A stretch of DNA of 10,519 bases, taken from positions 193,278 through 203,796 of the forward strand of contig NW_019091707.1 in assembly GCF_001949145.1 (NCBI RefSeq). The letters are read 5' to 3'. The translations under genes were made by a program, and so were the position numbers. Each line of letters opens with the position of its first letter. Positions within the stretch are counted from its first letter, which is position 1. This document shows, one piece after another, positions 1-6,780 of the stretch. Source of the DNA: Acanthaster planci. Lineage: Eukaryota; Echinodermata; Asteroidea; Valvatida; Acanthasteridae. A model generated the notes under the pieces. The model searched no databases. It was not told where the DNA came from and worked only from the letters and a program-made list of their open reading frames with translations.

Positions 1-27
1 GTGATTCCTGTGATTCCTGTGATTCCT
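1..27. repeat. Three tandem copies of 9-bp GTGATTCCT
   Basis: GTGATTCCT occurs three times in a row at the left edge and may continue beyond it. Read in the frame of the gene that follows, it encodes a repeated Asp-Ser-Cys tripeptide, so the array is a multiple of three and keeps the frame open. It is a short coding microsatellite and its copy number may vary. Confidence 0.85.
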
Positions 28-809
28 GCTCCCAGAAATCAGTGTGTGATGATGACCCCATGTCTTCACTGCAAGTGTACAAGGAGAAAGCTGAAAGCTG
101 TGGATTGTTGACATGGATCGGTGACGGGCTTCTTCAGATCATGAAGATGGGTCCAAGATGCATTCCCGTGTGTTATTTCACAGTCTTTACCACCTTCACA
201 TGGAAGTTAGTAATAGCTGGCATTGAGGTCCAACATAACAGGCTGTCCCTTGAATTACCAACACAGTTGTCTCTTGATGATTGTTTAAAGGTGTGTGAGG
301 CACTGGCATCAAAACAAGTGTGTGAAGGAAATAGTGATTTCCGTGAAATCTTGGAGCTGAAAAGAGGGCCTGATGGAGAATGTCCAGTGTATGTTGTGGG
401 TGACACAATACGTCATAAAAGTTGCCGTCTTCTTGTTGAAGGAGGAAATCGCTGTTCAGTATGCCGCATTCATAGAAGTGACTTGGCAGGTGTCCTGCAT
501 CGGTTGCGTTCTAAGTCGGCGTTGCCTGTAAACTCGACATCGAAGCGGCCATTGTCATCTATGACATATTCCATGCTCAAGCAGAAAACCTGCACGCTGC
601 AGAAGGAGAGAAAGGAGCTCAAGCGAAAGCTGTGTCAGATGCAGAACAAAATTGAAGATATGATTCAGGCTGAAGGGATGAAAGTTGAACCTGGCATGAA
701 CAGTGCATTGATAGAAACTGTAACTTTCAACAACAACAACCAGATGAAAGAGATGTTCCCAGAGGAATCAGCTGCAAGGCTCTTCATTTTCATGGGAGGC
801 AATGTCTGA
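3..809 (+). CDS. Cys-motif/coiled-coil protein, N-terminal part of a transposase-linked family (5' partial)
   Basis: The frame is open from the left edge to TGA at 807-809; no convincing start is visible (the codon at 42 is GTG), so this is probably an internal exon. Seen in order: a DSC repeat, a beta-rich middle with TWKLVIAG (about 210-235), a CRLL...CSVC cluster with cysteines at 423, 453 and 462 followed by R-I-H-R and L, then a strongly basic heptad-like coiled coil (about 565-680), and FPEESAARLF. This order resembles the N-terminal half of large uncharacterised cnidarian/lophotrochozoan proteins whose C-terminal half carries a P-element-transposase-like RNase H domain. That link is from memory of the family. 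No catalytic domain lies in the window. The last five or so codons look non-homologous; a WEAMSDKSTG reading begins at 793 in another frame and ends at a donor-like GGTAAAAAT (820), which suggests a frameshift or a splice. Confidence 0.55.
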   Translation, partial: DSCDSCDSCSQKSVCDDDPMSSLQVYKEKAESCGLLTWIGDGLLQIMKMGPRCIPVCYFTVFTTFTWKLVIAGIEVQHNRLSLELPTQLSLDDCLKVCEALASKQVCEGNSDFREILELKRGPDGECPVYVVGDTIRHKSCRLLVEGGNRCSVCRIHRSDLAGVLHRLRSKSALPVNSTSKRPLSSMTYSMLKQKTCTLQKERKELKRKLCQMQNKIEDMIQAEGMKVEPGMNSALIETVTFNNNNQMKEMFPEESAARLFIFMGGNV

Positions 810-1184
810 CAAATCTACTGGTAAAAATGAATATGAAGCAAAAAAAAAAAAAAGAATAGGCCTACAGAGTTAAGAGGAAAAATGTAGCATGTTGAAAATG
901 ATGGCAAGTCATGGCCGGCCAAACCATCCATCTGAACATTTCATAATTTTTTTTTTCAAATTATGCCTAGCACTGCCTAGGCCTAGGCCCTAATCATGCT
1001 AATGCAAATTGACAACAGGCAGTACAGGATCAGGACATGCAGGATCGATCATCATCGATGCATTGCATTGTCATGTGCATGTGCAAGTTTTGTCACCCTT
1101 TTCTATTTTAGAGGGTAGTAACCAGACATGTCAAGGCTGAAAAGTATGTTGTTCCAACTCAAGGAAAGGAAAGGGAGCACTTAC
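810..1184. other. Non-coding stretch between the two 5' genes
   Basis: No coding signal seen. It holds an A15 run (840-854), a T-rich tract (about 945-955), an overlapping CCTAGGCCTAGG run (977-988), and simple ATCGATCATCATCGATGCATTGCATTG-type low-complexity sequence near 1040-1085. The right end (from 1184 leftwards on the minus strand) would be intron 1 of the PHD gene, and no matching acceptor could be recognised inside the window. Confidence 0.5.
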
Positions 1185-1476
1185 CATCAGTGAGCCTGGT
1201 AGTACTGTCGGCTTTGCGACAGAAGCAACAAAACCAGGATCCCTTTGGAATGTTGTCGTCGGACAGCCCCACGCAATCGAAATGAAACCATTCGATACTG
1301 CATCCGGCCTTATCACAGGCTATCATGTCTGTAGTTGCCGGAAGTCCACACACACAGTATCTTGGCATCTCTTCTTCACATTCATCGTCGGGAAAGTCAA
1401 AAATCTCCTCCTCACTCTCCTATAAATCGCTCAAATCAGACCCGTAATAAAAGTCATCAGCTCTGTAGACCGCCAT
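1185..1476 (-). CDS. ING-type PHD-finger protein, first coding exon, with an in-frame TAG
   Basis: On the minus strand ATG (1476-1474, context AAAAATGGCGG) opens an acidic N-terminus, hits TAG at 1422-1420, and the same frame continues without break into ESEEE...ECEEE and then Met at 1368, the PHD finger and a textbook donor GTAAGT (1184-1179). Counting from the 1368 Met, the C4HC3 zinc ligands are C5, C7, C18, C23, H29, C32, C47 and C50. Y4, T13, M15 and W27 sit at the spacing of the ING2 pocket (Y, S, M, W) that binds trimethylated Lys4 of histone H3; the IEWFHF core is ING-like. I infer a nuclear H3K4me3 reader or a reader module of a larger protein, since the gene continues past phase-1 splicing outside the window. 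The TAG means either a pseudogene, a polymorphism, initiation at 1368, or TTATAG being an acceptor of an upstream intron. Confidence 0.75.
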
Positions 1477-1481
1477 TTTTT
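1471..1481 (-). promoter_or_regulatory. YY1/TISU-like start-site element
   Basis: AAAAATGGCGG on the minus strand nearly matches the YY1 site and the TISU element (consensus SAASATGGCGGC), which joins transcription start and start codon in genes with very short leaders. Here it covers the upstream ATG of the PHD exon, which favours that ATG as the ancestral start even though a TAG follows 18 codons later. Confidence 0.45.
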
Positions 1482-1500
1482 CATTTGCGTTGGGAGCCCG

Positions 1501-1518
1501 TGCGCATGCGCGTGCGCA
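1501..1518. promoter_or_regulatory. Two overlapping NRF1 sites
   Basis: TGCGCATGCGCG (1501-1512) fits the NRF1 consensus YGCGCAYGCGCR, and TGCGCGTGCGCA (1507-1518) fits it on the other strand. They lie 25 bp upstream of the PHD-exon ATG within a locally CpG-rich patch (about 1470-1620). This is the pattern of a broad, possibly bidirectional, housekeeping-type promoter. Confidence 0.65.
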
Positions 1519-1774
1519 ATGCCTACTAATATCCCAGCATGCAACGCGCTTGCGGTTTTTGGCAGCCCGGACCGTTGTTTACTTTGCGGTCATGATCTTA
1601 TCGCGGCATGAGACATAGCCCCTCTGATCTTCGCTCGAGCTAACTCCTTCTTTTCCTACCTCCATGGTTGATGTAAGGAACAACTTATAGGCACATAATT
1701 TGTAAATTACCAAGAACCGTCTCGTAACAGTGTTCAATTATGAATGACATCAGCATGGCTAAAGTACACATACC

Positions 1775-1818
1775 TATCTCATTGAAATTGTTTGGTTATT
1801 GCCCTGAAAATGAACAAT
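1775..1818 (+). repeat. Direct repeat, copy 1 (about 160-bp spacing)
   Basis: TATCTCATTGAAATTGTTTGG followed by CCTGAAAATGAACAAT recurs at 1935-1990 with one or two substitutions and about 12-14 extra bases in the middle. Probably the remains of a tandem duplication or of a short interspersed repeat. Confidence 0.6.
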
Positions 1819-1934
1819 GGGAAATGAAATACAGAATTGCTTACAGCAACTGAAGCATGTCCATGAAATATGCAATAACATTTGAAAGTGGGCCAAGTGT
1901 GTTAAGTAATTATACAAAAATGTAGAAACTTTTT

Positions 1935-1990
1935 TATCTCATTGGAATTGTTTGGTTATACATGTACATGCACCCCTGAAAATAAACAAT
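1935..1990 (+). repeat. Direct repeat, copy 2
   Basis: Second copy of the unit at 1775-1818. The extra bases are an ACATGTACATGCAC insertion between the TTTGGTTAT and CCCTGAAAAT halves, which looks like expansion of an alternating CATG/TACATG run. Confidence 0.6.
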
Positions 1991-2124
1991 TGATGAGCTA
2001 GAGTAATGTCAGTTGAATGTATTTGTCCGAATGGAGTGGTGGCGGCCTGTATTCATTAAAGTTTTGTTTGTCACAGTTTGCATGACGGTTTACCAACACC
2101 TAATGTAGAATTAACATGGAAATT

Positions 2125-2163
2125 GTGTCTCTGAATGGGAATGTACCATCATCTTTTCACACT
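2125..2163 (+). repeat. 39-nt direct repeat, left copy (possible target site duplication)
   Basis: Starts GTGTCTCTGAATGGGAATG and ends TTTTCACACT. It is repeated at 5869-5907 with two differences (positions 2130 and 2142, T against A). Similarity stops sharply on both sides. The two copies bracket the A+C-rich retroelement segment. In both copies the same frame reads V-S-L-N-G-(N/K)-V-P-S-S-F-H-T. Confidence 0.8.
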
Positions 2164-2861
2164 CCTATGACATACTCCTTGCCCTTTTAGGGGGTATTGT
2201 CGGTCGATGGTTACACAAACTGCCCGAGAATACCATCTTGTTTAGCAAGCAAGGTATCTTCACGCTGCCTCCCTCTCTGTTAACCGTACACCGAGTATGA
2301 CCAGAGACTTGCACCACCAATCTCGGCCACATAGACTGACACACTCGTAACACACATTATTCGGAATCCCACCCCATTTCCGCAATCGGAAAACATTATC
2401 GCCCACGCCAACAAACACACTTTGGGTATACATTCCTAAAACTGGCAATGGGCTAACCCACAAGGGCCTTACGGCTTACAAACAAACTAACACAATCTGG
2501 GAAACACCAAAATTTCAGCGAAATGTAACCACAATCCCCAAATCACCTAGGATTTAGACACGATTTTCGCTAAAACCCACAAACCAAACTAAAACAACAG
2601 GTTTCCCTTATCCACAACTTCCAGTCATATCTTACCCAAACCCACCCCCCCAAAAGCATTTTTTTACCCAAAAAGAAACACACACACCAACTGAAAACAC
2701 TGGGATTCCTCCTACTAGCGCATCAGCGCACCCATTGGACAACGCACTGACCAATCACAATGCACAGTTCTTTTGCCACACTTCAGTGCACCCTCTGCTA
2801 CGCTACACAAACAACAGTTTTATAAACACCTATCTGGCCATTTCACAGCCATTCAGACAAC
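2164..2861 (+). other. 5' non-coding part of the retroelement
   Basis: A+C-rich with no long ORF on the plus strand. An imperfect hairpin GGTATTGTCGG (2193-2203) / CCGAGAATACC (2224-2234) pairs with one mismatch around a 20-nt loop. The C-rich tract at 2635-2651 has the run pattern of a G-quadruplex on the minus strand. A promoter-like zone closes the region. Confidence 0.5.
2734..2857 (+). promoter_or_regulatory. CCAAT-TATA-initiator promoter of the retroelement
   Basis: An inverted CCAAT box (ATTGG, 2734-2738), a direct CCAAT (2751-2755) and TATAAA (2821-2826) are followed 25-30 bp on by an initiator-like CCATTCAG (about 2849-2856). The first ATG of the gene is at 2862, so a transcript from here would have a leader of only about 10 nt. 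Spacing is as in a pol II core promoter. Function is inferred; I did not find a second copy in the 3' part. Confidence 0.45.
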
Positions 2862-5582
2862 ATGTCTAAACTTAACAAGTCTTCGGGCAAGAACAACATC
2901 AAGGCCAGCCGCCATGCTCAACCATTAGCATCGCCCAGCTCTGACTTGGACATCCCCTGCGGACAACAACAGGCCCAAGATACCTCCAGTGACGACGATT
3001 CACTTCTCCTGTCACTGGACATACAGTCCCCTGATCTGGCACCATCAACCAGCAAAGAACGGGTCCTACTATCACACCGCCTAACTGACACACAATTTCA
3101 ACGGGTTAGGAGCTTGGCAGAAAAAGTCAACAGACTTACTTCTGCTAAAACTCACATAACCCGACAAACACTATCTCTGTCAAAGGTCATTGAGACTCAA
3201 ATACCACCAAGCTACATTGACATCAGGGTGCGTCCACCTCGGCCACACCAATCAAGTTCCAGAGCTCTTTCTTCTGGAAGAAACTGCTGAACCGCACGGC
3301 GCTACTTTTCACCAAGTTCACCGTTGAAGAATACCAGCATCAGCTGGTTAGGACGGAGGAACAACTCACTTCTGCAAGACGCAAGGCCCTCTAAACCATC
3401 GGTGCAGAACTCCACAGCCAAGATCGCACCACAGCCCGCAACTTGTTCTACTTCACTCGGCAAAAACCCAACCACGAGGAGTGAAGAGGAAACACCAAAA
3501 CTATAGAAAAGTCTCTCCTAAACAACCGGTCTTTTTCAAGACCACCACCTCCATTAAAGAGAATATTTCCAGCCAATGCTATCACATACAACCACCATCT
3601 GAATAAAGGAATAAAATCTAAACCCCCAAGTACTCCCTATACTTTCACTTCACACGTAGTGAACTGAGGAATACAACCAAATACGGTGATGGAGCCTCCT
3701 TAATTTAACCAATTAACAACCAAAGCAATGGCCAAAAGAAAATTAAACAAAGAAAAGAAGAGAACACTCAGTCAACTCAAAATAAATGTTTCTCCACAAC
3801 CTGCCGAAACAAAGCCAAAATCACCGAATCCAACCGGATGAATCGATTAGCGGAACAATTTGAAATGTTCATTATCAAACTATCCAAAGCGACACTCATA
3901 AACACTAAAAAGATTGCTTTAGGAAAAGGTCTCAACTTCGTTCCCACTCCCGCTAAATCAAACCACACCACGCTTATAAAAGACATAACCGCCTTCAAAC
4001 TGAAGACTCAGAATTGCATTTCTAATGCACGACAAACAATCCAACAACCATCCTTTCAAACTTCAATCAACTTGGCATCCAAAATCCACACCGAGTGCAA
4101 CACTAGAACAATACTTGGAAGCCACTAAATTCCAACTTGCCCACATCAGACTACGATATCGGCAAAAAAAATTTCCAAATCTGAACTAGCCACTCTTAGA
4201 AGGCTTAAAAACAACCCGGATATTGTACTTAAACCCTATGACAAGGGTACAGGTTTCTGCATTATGGATATTCAGGACTACCCTAACATGGGTTTCCACC
4301 ATCTTGAGTCCCACCATTACACTGACATAACCCCGCAAACCACAACCCTGGTTCACAACAAGCTCATTGAAATGAGAAACAACAACCAAATCGACAATGT
4401 CACTCTGAGATATTCAAATCCACTTCCAGAGAAATGCCAAAGTCCAACCGTGTACTTCCTCCCCAAAAGACATAAAACTCCACCACCGGGAGAACAACCT
4501 TTCCACAAGCACTGATGCTGTTTCAATGTACACAAATGTCCGCCAAGCAGAAGCAATCCAATGTGTATTTGCTTTGAACAAATCCAACTACAACTACACT
4601 ATCACAAAACCCAACTCGACCTACGTCCAATCACTTGTGGCACTCATCCTCGGCCGCAACTGCTTCCGCTTCGGAAACAAATTCTTTCTCCAGAAAATTG
4701 GATGTGCCATGGACTCCACAGCCAGCCCAGAAATTTAAGATATTACCCTCCATAAATTTGAGAACGAAATACTCCATAGAGCACACAACATCTTCACATG
4801 GTGGCAATACAGAGATGACATACTAGTCATCTACAGCGGAAATGTCAACCAATGCCAAGAATTTGTTGCTCACATGAACGAACTTCACGCAAATCTCAAG
4901 TTCACATACGAGGCCTCCGAAACAATAAACTACCCCGACCTCACTATTTTCAAAGGAAAACGCTTCCATGAAATGGGCATTCTAGACACAAAGATCTATG
5001 AAACCCATGGAAACACTCCAATATCTCCATAAAACCTCCTCCCATCTACCTCACACGTTCTGGGCATTCATATATGGCTAAACCCTCCATTACGCCAGGA
5101 ACACAACCAACGAGGAGGACTTCAAACTCCAGGTCAAATCTTTTTCGGAAAACATACTCAACAGAGGATACACCCCAACAGAAATCGAAGCAACTACATC
5201 CAAAGTCTCACATGCCGAACGATCAAGGCTAATAAACAATACGAAGGATGCAACAAACAACAAAAACCAAAACAAATAAGTCTTCGTTACCACCTACAAC
5301 CCAGCCATTACCCACCGTGATCTTCATCGAGCTTTAAACAAACATTGGCACCTCATTCAAATCAATGGATTACTCTCGGAAATCTTTCTGTAACCCCCAT
5401 TCATTGCTTTCAAAAAAGCCCAAAACATCAGAGAAAGACTAGTGAGAGCCAAACTACCATCTAACATAACAAAGCCCAATCCAATCCCAACTGACTCGGG
5501 CTTTTACGAACAACCAGAAGAAGAGGACGAAACACTGAATATACTGCTCTCCCTACTTGCCGAACAAACTGAAACTGAATAA
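2862..5582 (+). pseudogene. Penelope-like reverse transcriptase, broken
   Basis: Reads, over several frames, as one PLE-type protein of roughly 900 residues. Seen in order: a polar N-terminus; helical FFWKKLLNRTALLF (about 3255-3310); LGKGLNFVPTP (about 3925-3957); TLEQYLEA (about 4103); DIVLKPYDKG (4219-4248); PKRHKTPPPG (4462-4491); motif A DAVSMYTNV with Asp at 4514; motif B GCAMDSTASP (about 4700-4729); catalytic YRDD at 4808-4819; KFTYEAS; HTFWAFIYG; RNTTNEEDF; and the C-terminal FIAFKKAQNIRERL (about 5400-5440). It ends with an acidic tail and TAA, so the GIY-YIG domain of canonical Penelope is absent. Breaks: in-frame stops at 3392, 3482, 4736, 5079, 5277 and 5391; frame changes near 3245, between 3663 and 3838, near 4060, at the A8 run 4164-4171, at 4491 with loss of codons, and near 5004. 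It cannot make a working enzyme. Confidence 0.85.
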
Positions 5583-5583
5583 A
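5578..5583 (+). promoter_or_regulatory. AATAAA overlapping the retroelement stop codon
   Basis: AATAAA contains the terminal TAA (5580-5582) of the reverse transcriptase gene. A second AATAAA is at 5751-5756, after the hammerhead-like core. Either could direct polyadenylation; which was used is unknown. Confidence 0.35.
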
Positions 5584-5702
5584 ATGGCTGCTCTAATTCC
5601 CTACTATTACACAGGCATTTGCCCATTTTTGGCCCACAAATTTCAATCATGAATCACATGTGAGTTCGTACAATGCCGCTTCCAGAATCACCCACATTGC
5701 AA
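5583..5702 (+). other. 3' non-coding part of the retroelement
   Basis: Follows the reverse transcriptase stop and precedes the hammerhead-like core. No ORF of note, and no match to the 5' part was found by eye. Confidence 0.4.
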
Positions 5703-5742
5703 CTGATGAGTCCCATACGAAGGGAGGAAAGCACCACCAGTC
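5703..5742 (+). ncRNA. Degenerate hammerhead ribozyme-like core
   Basis: CTGATGA (5703-5709) is followed by G-TCCC (5710-5714), a 7-nt loop, GGGA (5722-5725), G5726 and GAAA (5727-5730): the CUGAUGA - helix II - GAAA order of a hammerhead. AGTC (5739-5742) could supply the U-H cleavage site. Penelope-like elements are known to carry type I hammerheads in their repeats, so the place is right. Defects: the G10.1-C11.1 pair is G-G here, the base after GAAA is G where C would pair with the G of GTC, and I could not pair a helix I. Most likely a dead remnant. Confidence 0.4.
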
Positions 5743-5868
5743 AACCGACAAATAAACTAAATGATTGGTCTCGTTCTTATGTCCGTCCATAATCCAAATT
5801 TTTGGACACAAAAATGGCGCGAGTTTACATACTCCAATCAGGAATTATTACAAGTCACCAGAGACGAA

Positions 5869-5907
5869 GTGTCACTGAATGGGAAAGTACCATCATCTTT
5901 TCACACT
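5869..5907 (+). repeat. 39-nt direct repeat, right copy
   Basis: Starts GTGTCACTGAATGGGAAAG and matches 2125-2163 at 37 of 39 positions. It lies inside the coding-looking exon and in frame with it. Confidence 0.8.
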
Positions 5908-5914
5908 TTGGCGT

Positions 5915-5930
5915 GTGATGTCGTGATGAC
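5915..5930 (+). repeat. 8-bp tandem duplication that shifts a reading frame
   Basis: GTGATGTC and GTGATGAC are adjacent and differ at one base. The extra 8 bp separate two coding-looking frames that otherwise join exactly at TGT-GAT-GAC-GTG. Confidence 0.6.
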
Positions 5931-6192
5931 GTGCTGCGTGAAGTGATTTCACTGCAGAAGCAACTCTTGGCCCGGCTAGAGGTGGCGGCATCTAGGAAAT
6001 CCGCTGACATGAACTTTGCAGCCCTTGCCCAGGTGATCAAAACCCTTGCAGCTCATCATTCGCAACAGTCTTCCACTGATCTTGAGCAGGGGCCATCTTT
6101 TATCGAAGGAGACACTGATACAGCTTCGCAATATTCGTGAAAGTATTAATGCCAAGTGCCGAAAACAGGTCAAGAACATGCCACGGGTATAG

Positions 6193-6478
6193 CCAGTACA
6201 CTACATTTATCAGAAGACAACTTGGAGTGACTTTGGTTTTATTGATACTATTTAAAGTGTACTCATGTAGTTTTATTCAACTCGAGCAATTATCTTTAAT
6301 GCCAAATGGTTTTTTCTTGTGCACACATTTCCCTTATGCTGTTGCTCTGCCTTTGAACATTTGGTTGCATTATTTTTCATACAATCGATGATTAGACCAT
6401 AAATTTTAAAGCAAGCACACCCTGTACATGTAGATTTACCCAAGTACAAAGATATGTTTGGCTTATTGTGTACAAGTG
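6193..6478. other. AT-rich non-coding stretch after the broken exon
   Basis: No coding signal. It could be the 3' UTR of the exon ending at 6140 or 6192. An 84-codon ORF crossing 6137-6391 has no recognisable motif and looks like chance. Confidence 0.4.
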
Positions 6479-6602
6479 CAGTGAAAGTTCGATAACTCAA
6501 ACTCTGAAAAGTCAAAGAAAGAAATCGTTCCCTTCAGTAGAACACTACCATACAAATCTGCTTTAAACTTTCTTGAAGTTTGGCTTATTCAAAATTCTAC
6601 TG
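6479..6602 (+). mobile_element. pogo/Tigger-like MITE remnant, copy 1
   Basis: The left end CAGTGAAAGTTCGATAACTC and the right end, read inverted as CAGTAGAATTTTGAATAAGC, agree at about 18 of 25 positions. The CAGT start, the TA directly after the right end (6603-6604), and the internal AACTCAAACTCTGAAAAGTC pattern are typical of non-autonomous pogo/Tigger elements. The left TA is not preserved. No transposase is encoded. Confidence 0.5.
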
Positions 6603-6703
6603 TACACCATGTGCTTTCATCGCTCTGTGTCCCATTATTTAAGTCAACTGTAGTTTGTTTAGTTTTATTTACACAATTTACTTGTCACAGCCCCAGAATA
6701 AAC

Positions 6704-6780
6704 TACAACTCTCCTTAACTCAAAACTCTGCTAATACATTCTAATTCCTTAAAGTTTCACTTATTCAAGATTTTGCTGTA
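6704..6780 (+). mobile_element. pogo/Tigger-like MITE remnant, copy 2
   Basis: TTAACTCAAAACTCTG and the right end AAAGTTTCACTTATTCAAGA-TTTTGCTGTA match copy 1 (6501-6516 and 6575-6604), in the same orientation. It is shorter because the middle is missing. The two copies may be a local duplication or independent insertions. Confidence 0.45.

Larger units (their letters stand above)
1519..2124. other. CpG-rich promoter flank, then AT-rich non-coding DNA
   Basis: The CpG-rich part continues to about 1630. A rightward transcript from the same promoter could use a donor-like GTAAGG at 1673-1678, but only tiny ORFs precede it (for example ATG at 1591 ending at a TAG about eight codons on). After 1680 the sequence is AT-rich with no coding signal. 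Confidence 0.35.
2164..5868 (+). mobile_element. Decayed Penelope-like retroelement
   Basis: Limits are provisional and set by the 39-nt flanking repeat; the composition change suggests real ends near 2200 and 5760. Inside are an untranslated 5' part with a promoter (2734-2862), one long broken reverse transcriptase gene (2862-5582) and a 3' part with a hammerhead-like core and AATAAA (5703-5756). The segment has far more A and C than G and T on this strand: lines 2521-2580 and 4381-4440 each hold 41 of 60, and 5221-5280 holds 46 of 60. I found no pseudo-LTR pair inside, and no integrase or GIY-YIG nuclease. Confidence 0.75.
5761..6192 (+). pseudogene. Unrecognised coding exon with frame breaks
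   Basis: Three overlapping frames look coding in turn. From 5761 one frame gives NFWTQKWREFTYSNQELL and VPSSFHTLACD. A tandem 8-bp duplication (GTGATGTC 5915-5922, GTGATGAC 5923-5930) then throws it out of frame; ignoring one copy leads directly into the second frame, DDVLREVISLQKQLLARLEV (5925 on), which runs to TGA at 6138-6140 with a helical, Leu-rich and then Ser/Thr/Gln-rich composition. From about 6085 the first frame again looks coding (QLRNIRESINAKCRKQ) and stops at TAG 6190-6192. I do not recognise the family. It may be the 3' end of a host or transposon gene cut by the retroelement. Whether 5761-5868 belongs to this gene or to the element depends on how the 39-nt repeat arose. Confidence 0.45.

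Noticed and set aside
173-408. Two minus-strand ORFs opposite the first gene
   Set aside because: They shadow the plus-strand coding frame, which has the recognisable motifs.
1002-1009. ATGCAAAT octamer (POU factor site)
   Set aside because: A perfect 8-mer, but in low-complexity ATGC-rich sequence with no promoter nearby; chance is likely.
2165-2463. Minus-strand ORFs in the 5' part of the retroelement
   Set aside because: No domain seen. Low T on the plus strand makes stop codons rare in the complement, so ORFs there are expected.
2635-2651. G-quadruplex on the minus strand
   Set aside because: The runs allow it, but it relies on splitting one C7 run and the whole region is C-rich; kept only as a note under the 5' part of the element.
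2164-5868. LTR retrotransposon, retrovirus-like or LINE identity
   Set aside because: No protease, integrase, APE or RNase H seen, and the K-P-x-D-K-G, P-K-x-H-K, S-M-Y-T-N and C-terminal I-A-F-K-K blocks fit Penelope-like elements instead.
5817-5919. Alternative start ATGGCGCGAG with a 34-codon frame
   Set aside because: Good start context, but the product is short and lacks motifs, while the overlapping frame matches the coding-looking exon.
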